A DNA stretch of 64,000 nucleotides from NCBI GenBank assembly GCA_964448045.1, contig CAYUVF010000007.1:34326-98325 (forward strand), read 5' to 3'. Of this stretch, positions 8,815-19,528 are shown piece by piece (position 1 is the first letter of the stretch; each line of letters starts with the position of its first letter). Below the pieces are notes generated by a model. The model ran no database searches. It was not told the origin of the DNA and saw only the letters and a list, made by a program, of their open reading frames with translations. This DNA is from CAYUVF01 sp964448045 (lineage in GTDB: Bacteria; Bacteroidota; Rhodothermia; Rhodothermales; Salinibacteraceae). The translations under genes were made by a program, and so were the position numbers.

Positions 8815-10683
8815 TTATTCCCGGCGCAGCACCAATCCCGAGTAATCCGGCAGTTCGAGCACCAGCGCCGTGCCATCCTGCTGGACCCGAATGCCTTCAT
8901 CGGTCGTCGCCAGTGCCACCTGATACGTACCCTGAAGCTGATCGCTCAGGGGGATGCGGACGCTGTGCGCTTCGTCGGAGCGGTTGAGCACGACGACGAA
9001 CGCGGCGTCCTGATGCGTCCGGCTGTAGGCGAACAGGGTGCGCTCGTTGTCGGTGTGGATGACCTGGAAATCGCCCCGGCGCAGCGCCACATGCTCTCGC
9101 CGTAGCTGGATGGCGGACTGGTAGAAGTCGAACAGGTCGCGGTCGAACGCCACCGCATCGGCGGGGCGCGACTGGCCGAGCGGGTGGTCGTCCTCCACCG
9201 CGTAATCCTTGCTCGGCCAGAGCATCGGCTTTCGGTCGTCGGGGTCGTCGGCGCCCCAGAGCCCGGCCTCGGTGCCGTAGTAGACCATCGGGGCGCCGAC
9301 GTACGTCATCTGGAAGAGGGTGACCAGCCGCTGGATCTGCCGCTCGGACGCGTTCGGTTTGCGCACCGCGTATCCGGGCGTGCCGCGCGGCGAGGCGTCT
9401 CGGTCGTAGCCCACCTGCTCCGTCCGCACATCATCCGGGTTGCGATTGACGATCATCGACGCGATGCGCGGCGTGTCGTGCGAGTCGATCAGGTTCTGCA
9501 TCGCGTAGCGCATCGGCGCGGCGTAGCTGACGCGGCGGTTGCGGAGCATCTGCCCGAAGGCGCCCGGCGTGATGCCGCCATCGACGAGAAACGCTTTCGC
9601 CGGATACGCAAACCCCCAGTAGTTCATCGTCGCAGAGAAACCGGCCGCGCCGATGAAATAGGACGCGTTCTGCCAGATCTCCGACACGGTGTACGCCTGC
9701 GGGTTGATGTCGCGGACGAGCGCGTTCCACTCCGTCCAGAAGCCGATGGGCACCTCCTCGGTGACATCGAGCCGCCATCCGTCGACGCCGTCGGACGGGT
9801 CGCCGTCCTGGTTCGGGTCCATCCACTTGCGCGTGGCGTCGAAAACGTACTGCTTCACGGCCGGATGCAGGTTGGTGCCGTCGGCGTTGTTGGCAAACTC
9901 GGGCAACGAGGCCACGCCCCACCAGCCCTGATAGTCGAACTCGTTCGTGTCTTGCGTCGCGGGGTCGTCGAACGACCGAACCACGTACCAGTCGGCGGTG
10001 GCGGACTCCTGCTGGTTTTCGACGAGGTCGCGGAAGGCGAAGAAGTCGCGCCCAGTGTGGTTGAAAACGCCATCGATGACGATGCGGATGTCGCGCGCGT
10101 GGGCGGCGTCGACCAGCGCGAAGAAGAGCGAATCGGCGGCGGTGGTGCGCCAAGTCGTGGGATCGTCGGGGGTTTCCTGATCCATCCGCGCGAAATCGCC
10201 GGCGGGGTCGGGACCGAAGTACGGATCGATGTGGTGGAAGGAATTGCCGTCGTATTTGTGCATCGACCGCGCCCAGAAGACCGGGTTGAAGTAGATCGCA
10301 TTGATGCCGAGCGAATCGAGGTACGGCAGCGCGTCCATCACGCCCTGCAGGTCGCCGCCGTAGCGCCGGTCGAAAACGCTGTCGTAGAAGCCGCCCATCG
10401 GCTGCGCCCAATCGGCCTGCTCGTACCAGTCGCCCGTCCAGGGGCTGACCTCCCAATCCTCGGGCACATCGCCGAGGGGCCGCTCCAGCGAGGCGCGCGT
10501 CGGATCATTCGACGGATCCCCGTTACGGAAGCGCTCCGGAAAAATCTGGTAGAAGACGGCATCTTGTGCCCACGCCGGGACGGAATCGGGAGCAGATGCC
10601 GTTTCGGAAGCGGGCAGAGGGCCGCATCCCGCCAGCGTAAACGTCAGCATCAAAAGAGCAGCGGAGCAAAACGAACGAAGCAT
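8815..10683 (-). CDS. Lipoprotein alpha-amylase family glycosidase (GH13, neopullulanase-like)
   Basis: Envelope glycosidase that should cut alpha-1,4 (perhaps alpha-1,6) glucans outside the cytoplasm. 622 residues from the ATG at 10683, chosen because it gives a clean lipoprotein signal (LTFTLAGC, acylated Cys about residue 19). An upstream extension in the same frame would bury it. GH13 signatures: AVFYQIFPERF, YLDSLGINAIYFNPVF, VIDGVFNHTGRDF, the nucleophile in DGWRLDVTEEVP, the acid/base in YTVSEIWQNA and IDSHDTPRI. It is on the minus strand inside an otherwise mostly plus-strand cytoplasmic glucan cluster. It may supply maltodextrins to it, although no SusC/SusD or ABC importer is visible nearby. 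The exact specificity is not readable. Confidence 0.9.
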   Translation of the reverse strand: MLRSFCSAALLMLTFTLAGCGPLPASETASAPDSVPAWAQDAVFYQIFPERFRNGDPSNDPTRASLERPLGDVPEDWEVSPWTGDWYEQADWAQPMGGFYDSVFDRRYGGDLQGVMDALPYLDSLGINAIYFNPVFWARSMHKYDGNSFHHIDPYFGPDPAGDFARMDQETPDDPTTWRTTAADSLFFALVDAAHARDIRIVIDGVFNHTGRDFFAFRDLVENQQESATADWYVVRSFDDPATQDTNEFDYQGWWGVASLPEFANNADGTNLHPAVKQYVFDATRKWMDPNQDGDPSDGVDGWRLDVTEEVPIGFWTEWNALVRDINPQAYTVSEIWQNASYFIGAAGFSATMNYWGFAYPAKAFLVDGGITPGAFGQMLRNRRVSYAAPMRYAMQNLIDSHDTPRIASMIVNRNPDDVRTEQVGYDRDASPRGTPGYAVRKPNASERQIQRLVTLFQMTYVGAPMVYYGTEAGLWGADDPDDRKPMLWPSKDYAVEDDHPLGQSRPADAVAFDRDLFDFYQSAIQLRREHVALRRGDFQVIHTDNERTLFAYSRTHQDAAFVVVLNRSDEAHSVRIPLSDQLQGTYQVALATTDEGIRVQQDGTALVLELPDYSGLVLRRE

Positions 10684-10880
10684 AAAGCGCACGCGGCAAG
10701 CAGGAACAGGACGACGGATGACTGCAAAATGGGCGCTACGGCCTGCAATGGCAACTGCGGCGCCCCATGAAATCGATGGGGATTGAGCGGCGTCATCGCA
10801 CTGCAGACGCGCATCTGGCGCGAGAATTGTTGAGGTAGGAGACAGACCGCCGGCCTTTTTCACTTCCGCCCGCCTTTGCG

Positions 10881-11783
10881 ATGGAGATCGAAATCACCAC
10901 CCCGCTTGAGCTGTCCGATGAGGAATCGGCACTGATCGACATGCACAGCTTCATTAACGTCATGAACGTGCTCAGCACGGAGCTGCTGATTTTGGGCAGC
11001 ATGCTCGGCAGCATCGATGCGCTGGAGGCCAGCCGCGACCGGGTGTGGGCGCTGCTGCTGGCCTTCTCGGTGACGGAGAATGCGGCTCACATTGCCACTA
11101 CAGTGGACGAGCATGAAGCCTTCATCCGCGCCGATATCGAGGCTGCGCTGGACGCCCATCCCCGGATGCGCACCCATCCGAATGTGGCCGAGTCGCTCGC
11201 CAACATCGACTCCGTCTTCGAAACGCTGCATCAGCGATCCGATGAGTTGCTGGACCGGCTCGGGAGCCCGGAACAGTGGGAGCCGATTGAGGTCGAGTCG
11301 GTCACCTCCAACCTGAAGGCGTTTTTCGACGCGGTCGCCCAGAACAGCAAGGGCAAGTACCACATCGTCTACGACGTTACGCAGGCCGGCGATGACGCAT
11401 ACGCGGTACGCTTCGACATCGACGCGGCCACGCAATCCACAATCACGATGCCGCCCGTCTTTCAGGATGTCCTCCGCGACCTGGCCGCCAACGCCCGCAA
11501 ATACACCGATCCCGGCGGCATGATCGAAATCGGCATCCACGAGAGCGACGAGACCCTCCGCTTTGCCGTCCGCGATACGGGTCGTGGCATCCCGGCCGAT
11601 GAAATCGAATCGGTTATCGGATTCGGGGAACGCGCGAGTAATGTGCACGACAAGCGCACGAAAGGAGGCGGCTTCGGACTCACGAAGGCGTATCAGGTGA
11701 CCAAAGAGTTCGGTGGGCGAATGTGGATCGCCTCCGAAGAGGGCGAGGGCACGACGATTCGCATCGTTATTCCCCGTCCGTAG
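10881..11783 (+). CDS. Soluble histidine-kinase-like ATPase embedded in the trehalose island
   Basis: Cytoplasmic protein of 300 residues with no membrane segment. The C-terminal half is a clear HATPase_c domain: N-box DLAANARKYTD, G1 DTGRGIP and G2 GGGFGLTKAYQV, ending in GTTIRIVIP. The N-terminal half is helical. Its His22 lies in DMHSFINVMNVL, at the position of a dimerisation/phospho-acceptor helix but without the usual H-E/D-x-R/K pattern. No sensor or PAS domain is evident. It lies between the divergent amylase gene and treY, with no response regulator in this stretch. It may be an orphan kinase, or an anti-regulator-type ATPase tuning glucan/trehalose metabolism; that role is inferred only from position. 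Confidence 0.82.
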   Translation: MEIEITTPLELSDEESALIDMHSFINVMNVLSTELLILGSMLGSIDALEASRDRVWALLLAFSVTENAAHIATTVDEHEAFIRADIEAALDAHPRMRTHPNVAESLANIDSVFETLHQRSDELLDRLGSPEQWEPIEVESVTSNLKAFFDAVAQNSKGKYHIVYDVTQAGDDAYAVRFDIDAATQSTITMPPVFQDVLRDLAANARKYTDPGGMIEIGIHESDETLRFAVRDTGRGIPADEIESVIGFGERASNVHDKRTKGGGFGLTKAYQVTKEFGGRMWIASEEGEGTTIRIVIPRP

Positions 11784-11813
11784 CCAGCCGCCAAACGGGA
11801 TGGCAACAGACCG

Positions 11814-12059
11814 CTACTCGGTTCCTTTGATCTGTTCCCACCGCGTGCGAAACAGCTCCGCGACTGCGGCCCAGCTGCCGAGCTTCCGGCCCTGCCATCC
11901 GGCATAGGCGCCACACAGCCCGGCAGCGGCCAGCATTACGAGGGAGCGGGTGGGGTGTCCTGTCCAGGCCAAGTAGAGCGACAGGACAAATCCAATAATG
12001 CCCATGAGCACGAACCGGGGCAGGGACGACGAGCGCGAGGAGCGACGGGAGTAGAACAT
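11814..12059 (-). CDS. Small two-helix membrane protein, unknown function
   Basis: 81 residues from the ATG at 12059. A basic Ser/Arg-rich N-terminus is followed by two predicted membrane helices (VLMGIIGFVLSLYLAW; LVMLAAAGLCGAYAGW) and a short polar tail. The basic cytoplasmic start, hydrophobic segments and stop-to-stop placement between the kinase-like gene and treY look like a real gene rather than a shadow. I recognise no family. It is convergent with the kinase-like gene (30-base gap). Confidence 0.55.
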   Translation of the reverse strand: MFYSRRSSRSSSLPRFVLMGIIGFVLSLYLAWTGHPTRSLVMLAAAGLCGAYAGWQGRKLGSWAAVAELFRTRWEQIKGTE

Positions 12060-12299
12060 AGCCGGGGAACATCGGATGCAGATGAATCGCTTTCTGTACG
12101 AGGCGGGGCCGGATCGGTTCATCCGAGTACAGCGTCATCGCGCCGCCTTATCGGCCGTACCCCTCCGATGATAACCCGGTGAAATAGCGGAGCAGCTCGC
12201 ACACCACCCTGCGCCTTCGTTATCTTCCCCGATGCAGTGCCCCGAACGCGCTGCGATGGATTCGCCCGGTGTCCTCCGTCTCATCGCCCTCCTGCGCCC

Positions 12300-14963
12300 A
12301 TGATCGCCACGTATCGCCTTCAGCTCCGCCCCGACTTCGGATTCGCCGAGGCCGAAGCGCTGATCCCCTACCTGCGGCAGCTCGGCATCAGCCACCTCTA
12401 CCTGTCGCCCATTACCGAGGCGCGGCCCGGCAGCACCCACGGCTACGACGTAATCGACCATAACAGCATCCGCGCCGATTTCGGCGGGCGCGCCGCTTTC
12501 GAGCAGCTGCGCATCGCTGCCACCGAAGCGGGCCTCCAGCTAATTCTTGACTTCGTGCCTAACCATGCCGGCGTAGGGCCGCACAACGACTCGTGGCAGG
12601 ACGTACTCGCGTACGGACCGCACTCGGCGTTCGCGCACTATTTCGATATCGACTGGGCCCCACTCAAACCCGAGCTGCGCGGCAAGATCTTGCTGCCGTT
12701 TCTGGGCGCGGCCTACGGGGATGTACTGGACGGGGGCGAAATCACGCTCGAATATAACAACGGCCGCTTCTACGCCGTCTACTACGACAACTATTTTGCC
12801 CTCACCCCACTTTCGTACGGCACCCTTCTCGATCACGTGGGCACTCACTTCCAGCGCACCGAGGCGTACTGGGAGTTGCAGGACCTGCAAGACGCCTTCA
12901 CCAGCCTCGAAGCCGCGGAGCGCTCCAAAGCCGAAACGCTCCGCCCTCGGCTCGATACGCTCGATGCTGAGATCGACTTCAACGACCCCCTCGATGATAT
13001 CGACACCGACGCGCTGCACGAGCTGCTGGAGGCGCAGTACTGGCGGCTGGCCTACTGGAAGACGGCGAGCCACGAAATCAATTATCGCCGGTTCTTCGAC
13101 ATCAACGAGCTCGTCGCGCTGCGGATGGAAGACGAGCAGGTCTTCTGGGATGCGCACCGGATGCTCGGCGAACTGATGACTCAGGACGGCATCGACGGCG
13201 TGCGCATCGACCACGTCGACGGCCTCTCCGATCCGCAGCAGTACCTGGAGCGGCTCCACGAGCTTGGCGCCGAGCACATCTGGGTCGAAAAGATCCTCGC
13301 GCCCGGCGAAACGATGCCAGACGACTGGCCCGTGGAAGGCGCCACCGGCTACCGCTTTATGAACGATGCGATGGGCGTGCTCCTGCCTCCCGACTGCGAG
13401 ACAGCCCTCAAGCGCACCTATCGCCGCTTCGTCCCCGATGCCCAGGCATTCGACGACGTGGTGTACGAAAGCAAACGCCTCATCATCGGGACAAAGCTGT
13501 CGAGCGAACTGGCCCGGCTGGCCTACGAGCTCGACCGCCTTTCCGAGGCCGACTACCATACGCGCGATGTGACCCTCGGCGCCCTGCGCGAGGCGCTGGT
13601 GGAAATCGTCGCGGCGTTCGACCGCTACCGCACCTATCTGCCCTATGAACCGGATGAAGCCGAAACGGTCGTCCGCGAAGCGATCCACCGGGCGCTCCAA
13701 CGCAACCCCGCCGCTGAGCCGACGGTCTACCGTTTCATCGAGCGTGTCATTCTGGGCGAGGTGCGCGATGATCTCATCGAGACGCAGCAGGCCTGGGTGA
13801 CGCGGTTCCAACAATACACCGCGCCGGTGGCCGCCAAAGGTGTCGAAGACACCGCCTTTTACCGGCACGTGCCGCTGGCGGCGCTGAACGAGGTCGGCGG
13901 CGAACCCGAGCCATTCGGCCAAACCGATCACGCCTTCCACGCACATGCCCGCTTCCGGGCCCGCCAGTATCCGAAGGCGCTGCTTGCCACCGCCACGCAC
14001 GACCACAAACGCGGCGAAGATACCCGCATGCGGCTCCTCGCCCTCGCCGAGATGCCCGAGACCTGGCACGAGGCCGTACGCACCCTCACCGAGATCGGAC
14101 GGCCCTACGAGGGCCAGCACGGCCCCTCCCCGCGGAACATCTACCTCTTCCTCCAGGTCCTCGCCGCCCTCTGGCACGACGCGCCGCGCGACAGTCGCCA
14201 GTCCGACGCCGCCGAGGCGCTGACCGATCGCCTCTGGCGCTACATGCAGAAGGCCTCTCGCGAAAGCAAGCTGCGTACCAGCTGGATCAACCCGAATGAG
14301 GCATACGAGGAGGATCTGGAAAGCTACGTCGTGGGCATGACGACCGATGACCAAGTCGCCGACGTGCTGGACGATCTGTCGGCCACGATGGCCACGCGCG
14401 GCTTCTTCAACAGCCTGACGCAGACGGTGCTCAAGTGCACCACGCCCGGCGTACCCGATATCTACCGCGGCACCGAGTTGTTCGACTGCTCCCTGGTCGA
14501 TCCGGACAACCGCCGGCCCGTCGACTACGCGCAGCGGCAGAACCTGCTCGATGCCATGCAGCCCGCGATCGATCAGCCCGCGATCGACCGGTTACGCGAC
14601 TGGATCGACAAGCAGGATCCGCAGGCCAAGTTTTACGTGCTGGCCCGCCTGCTGCGTTGCCGGCGCGAGCACGAGGCGCTCTTCCGCACTCCCGACTACA
14701 CGCCGCTCGACCCCACAGGCGAAGCGGGCAATCACTGGCTGAGCTTCCTCCGCACCACCGCCGAGGCGGCGCTGCTCGTAGCCGTTCCGCGCTATCCCGC
14801 GACGTGGTCTCCGGACGCGCCAGCCACGATCTCCTTTCCCGAGACATGGGCCGGCCAGAAGTGGACAAACCTGCTTGCGGGCGGGACGCTAGACCTCGGC
14901 GAAACGCTATCGGTGCAGGATCTCCCGCTTCCCTGGGCCGTGCTGCACACCGAGAAAAGATAG
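12300..14963 (+). CDS. treY: Malto-oligosyltrehalose synthase
   Basis: Isomerises the reducing-end alpha-1,4 bond of a maltodextrin to alpha,alpha-1,1, making maltooligosyl-trehalose for TreZ. 887 residues, within the usual range for TreY. The N-terminus is diagnostic (MIATYRLQLRPDFGF, LGISHLYLSPITEARPGSTHGYD). The GH13_26 core follows with LILDFVPNHAG, the nucleophile Asp in GIDGVRIDHVDGL and the acid/base in HIWVEKILAPGE. The ATG at 12300 gives the canonical N-terminus; an upstream in-frame start would add 21 unrelated residues. The leader is pyrimidine-rich. The gene is convergent with glgX, nine bases apart. Confidence 0.96.
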   Translation: MIATYRLQLRPDFGFAEAEALIPYLRQLGISHLYLSPITEARPGSTHGYDVIDHNSIRADFGGRAAFEQLRIAATEAGLQLILDFVPNHAGVGPHNDSWQDVLAYGPHSAFAHYFDIDWAPLKPELRGKILLPFLGAAYGDVLDGGEITLEYNNGRFYAVYYDNYFALTPLSYGTLLDHVGTHFQRTEAYWELQDLQDAFTSLEAAERSKAETLRPRLDTLDAEIDFNDPLDDIDTDALHELLEAQYWRLAYWKTASHEINYRRFFDINELVALRMEDEQVFWDAHRMLGELMTQDGIDGVRIDHVDGLSDPQQYLERLHELGAEHIWVEKILAPGETMPDDWPVEGATGYRFMNDAMGVLLPPDCETALKRTYRRFVPDAQAFDDVVYESKRLIIGTKLSSELARLAYELDRLSEADYHTRDVTLGALREALVEIVAAFDRYRTYLPYEPDEAETVVREAIHRALQRNPAAEPTVYRFIERVILGEVRDDLIETQQAWVTRFQQYTAPVAAKGVEDTAFYRHVPLAALNEVGGEPEPFGQTDHAFHAHARFRARQYPKALLATATHDHKRGEDTRMRLLALAEMPETWHEAVRTLTEIGRPYEGQHGPSPRNIYLFLQVLAALWHDAPRDSRQSDAAEALTDRLWRYMQKASRESKLRTSWINPNEAYEEDLESYVVGMTTDDQVADVLDDLSATMATRGFFNSLTQTVLKCTTPGVPDIYRGTELFDCSLVDPDNRRPVDYAQRQNLLDAMQPAIDQPAIDRLRDWIDKQDPQAKFYVLARLLRCRREHEALFRTPDYTPLDPTGEAGNHWLSFLRTTAEAALLVAVPRYPATWSPDAPATISFPETWAGQKWTNLLAGGTLDLGETLSVQDLPLPWAVLHTEKR

Positions 14964-14971
14964 CCAACCGA

Positions 14972-17197
<2,226 letters not shown>

Positions 17198-17464
17198 CCA
17201 ATAAGGCCTCCCATCCAGCGCGCGACGCCCGATCCTGCTTTATATTTCAATTTTCGAGAACGGCTCGACAACGAGCGTGTCCATGTCTATCTTGATCCTG
17301 GCGCCCTGCCTCAACCCTCCGCTCCGTCCGGGATCCCCTGAACAGTAGAGCCGAGGGAAAGTTAAGCACGGGCAAGCGCGGTCTGGAGACGCTGCTTCAA
17401 GCACAGGCCCCCCAGCAAGTTTCGCCTCCCTACAAAAGCTTCACATTACGCTCCTCTCCTATCT

Positions 17465-19480
17465 ATGGCTCCTGCACCCTCGACGAGCGCAACAACGCTG
17501 CCCGAAACCTGGTCACGCGTCGTCATCACGGCGGTGGCCCCCACCATCGACGGGGGCGACTGGCCCATCAAGCGTGCTCACGGCGAAACCGTGGAGGTTT
17601 CCGCCGGCATCATCGCCGACGGCCACGAAGCTCTCTCCGCCGAGTTGCTCTACTGGCATGAGGACGACGAAACCCCCACCGCCGTCCCGATGAGCGAGCA
17701 CTCGAATGACGAGTTTACCGCCTCATTTGAGGTGGATGAACTCGGCACCTACACCTATCAGGTGCAAGCGTGGCTCGACCGGTTTGGGACGTGGCAGGAG
17801 CAGTTCGAGCGGCGCGTGAAGGGCGACGAGACCGAGGCGATCCTGGAGAGCGAACTGCAGGAAGGCGCCGACATGCTTGCACGCGCTGCCGAACAGGCCA
17901 CCGGCACCGATCGCGATTTGTTGGAGGCGCACATCGAGTCGTTCCGGGCGGGTGAGGTCGAACCTGCACTGCACGATGAGGTCGCTGCCCTCGCCCGGGA
18001 ATACAGCCCGCGGGACGACGCCACCCTTAGCGCCCAGTTCAAGGTGTTCGTCGATCCAGAACTGGCCCGCAGTGGCGCCTGGTACGAGTTCTTTCCCCGC
18101 TCGGCGGGCGACACGCCGGGCGAGCACGCCACGCTCGACGACGCGGCCGAGCGCCTCCCGCTCATCAAGGAGCGAGGCTTCGACATCGTCTACCTGCCGC
18201 CCGTCCACCCCATCGGCGAGCAGCACCGCAAGGGCAAAGACAACGCTCCCACGGCCCAGGAAGGCGATCCCGGCAGTCCGTGGGCCATCGGCGGATTCTT
18301 GGAGGACGGATCGAGAGGCGGGCACAAAAGCGTGCATCCGGACCTCGGCGGCATCGAAGCGTTCGACCGTTTCGTCGAGCGAGCGCACGAGGTTGGCCTG
18401 CAAGTCGCGATCGACATCGCCTTCCAGACCTCCCCCGATCACCCGTACGTCGAGGAGCATCCGGAATGGTTTTACCACCGGCCCGACGGCTCCATCCGCT
18501 ACGCCGAAAATCCGCCGAAGAAGTACCAAGACGTCTATCCGATCAATTTCGAGAACGACGACTGGCCGGCGCTCTGGCAGGAGCTTAAGAGCGTCTTCGA
18601 GTTCTGGATCGAGCACGGGGTAACCATCTTCCGGGTCGACAACCCGCATACGAAGCCGTTCGCGTTTTGGGAGTGGTGCCTCGCCGAGCTGCGCAAGGAC
18701 ACGCCGGAGCTGATCGTTCTCTCCGAGGCGTTCACGAAGCCGAAGGCGATGTATCAGCTGGCCAAGCTGGGCTTCAACAACTCGTACACGTATTTCACGT
18801 GGCGCAACACAAAGCAAGAGCTGACGAGCTACGCCCAGGAGCTCTTTCAGACGACGGTCGCCGAGTTCTTCCGCCCCAACTTCTGGCCGAACACGCCCGA
18901 TATCCTCCACGATGAGCTCGTGCGCGGCGGCCGTCCGGCGCATATCGCCCGGTTTGTGCTGGCATCCACGCTGTCGTCGGCCTACGGCGTCTACGGTCCG
19001 CCGTTTGAGCACGTGTTTAACGAGCAGCACCCGGACCGCGAGGAGTACGCCCAGAACGAAAAATACGAGGTGCGGGCCTGGAACTGGCACGACCCCGACT
19101 CCCTCCAACCGCTTATGCAGCGCGTCAACGCCATCCGGAAAGCCAATCCGGCGCTGCTGCAAATGCGAAATATCCGCTTTCACCAAACGCAGCACCCCGA
19201 TCTGATGGCCTACACCAAATGGGCGGATGATAACCTTGTGCTGGTGGTCGTCAACCTCGATCCGCATCAGGCGCACGAAGGGCTCGTTGAGCTTCCGCTG
19301 AGCGACCTGGGCTTGCCCGAAAACGAACCGTATGTGGCCCACGACCTGATGACGGACTCGCGCTACACCTGGCACGGGCCGCAGAACTACGTCAAGCTCT
19401 CTCCCGAGCTGCCCGCGCACATTTTCCGGATGGAACGCGGCGATCTCCAGACCGGGCAGGACTTCATCGCTTACGACTGA
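17465..19480 (+). CDS. glgE: Alpha-1,4-glucan:maltose-1-phosphate maltosyltransferase
   Basis: Extends alpha-1,4-glucan by transferring maltose from maltose-1-phosphate. 671 residues, the usual GlgE size. The N-terminal domains carry the family start (SRVVITAVAPTIDGGDWPIK) and a helical insert at about 120-190. The GH13_3 barrel has VYLPPVHPIGEQHRKGKDN, the stretch GHKSVHPDLGG, the nucleophile Asp in VTIFRVDNPHTKPFAFWEW and the acid/base Glu in LIVLSEAFTKPK. It is 48 bases upstream of the treS-pep2 fusion that would make its substrate and in the same direction, so the three genes through glgB look like one GlgE-pathway operon. Confidence 0.97.
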   Translation: MAPAPSTSATTLPETWSRVVITAVAPTIDGGDWPIKRAHGETVEVSAGIIADGHEALSAELLYWHEDDETPTAVPMSEHSNDEFTASFEVDELGTYTYQVQAWLDRFGTWQEQFERRVKGDETEAILESELQEGADMLARAAEQATGTDRDLLEAHIESFRAGEVEPALHDEVAALAREYSPRDDATLSAQFKVFVDPELARSGAWYEFFPRSAGDTPGEHATLDDAAERLPLIKERGFDIVYLPPVHPIGEQHRKGKDNAPTAQEGDPGSPWAIGGFLEDGSRGGHKSVHPDLGGIEAFDRFVERAHEVGLQVAIDIAFQTSPDHPYVEEHPEWFYHRPDGSIRYAENPPKKYQDVYPINFENDDWPALWQELKSVFEFWIEHGVTIFRVDNPHTKPFAFWEWCLAELRKDTPELIVLSEAFTKPKAMYQLAKLGFNNSYTYFTWRNTKQELTSYAQELFQTTVAEFFRPNFWPNTPDILHDELVRGGRPAHIARFVLASTLSSAYGVYGPPFEHVFNEQHPDREEYAQNEKYEVRAWNWHDPDSLQPLMQRVNAIRKANPALLQMRNIRFHQTQHPDLMAYTKWADDNLVLVVVNLDPHQAHEGLVELPLSDLGLPENEPYVAHDLMTDSRYTWHGPQNYVKLSPELPAHIFRMERGDLQTGQDFIAYD

Positions 19481-19528
19481 CGACGCCCCTCGCGCCTTCT
19501 TTCATCGGCCATACCCAACGCGCACTGC

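Noticed and set aside
17198..17464. Promoter of glgX and glgE in the divergent spacer
   Set aside because: An A/T-rich patch near 17240 has a TATAAA-like box on the minus strand but no convincing partner box; too weak to list.
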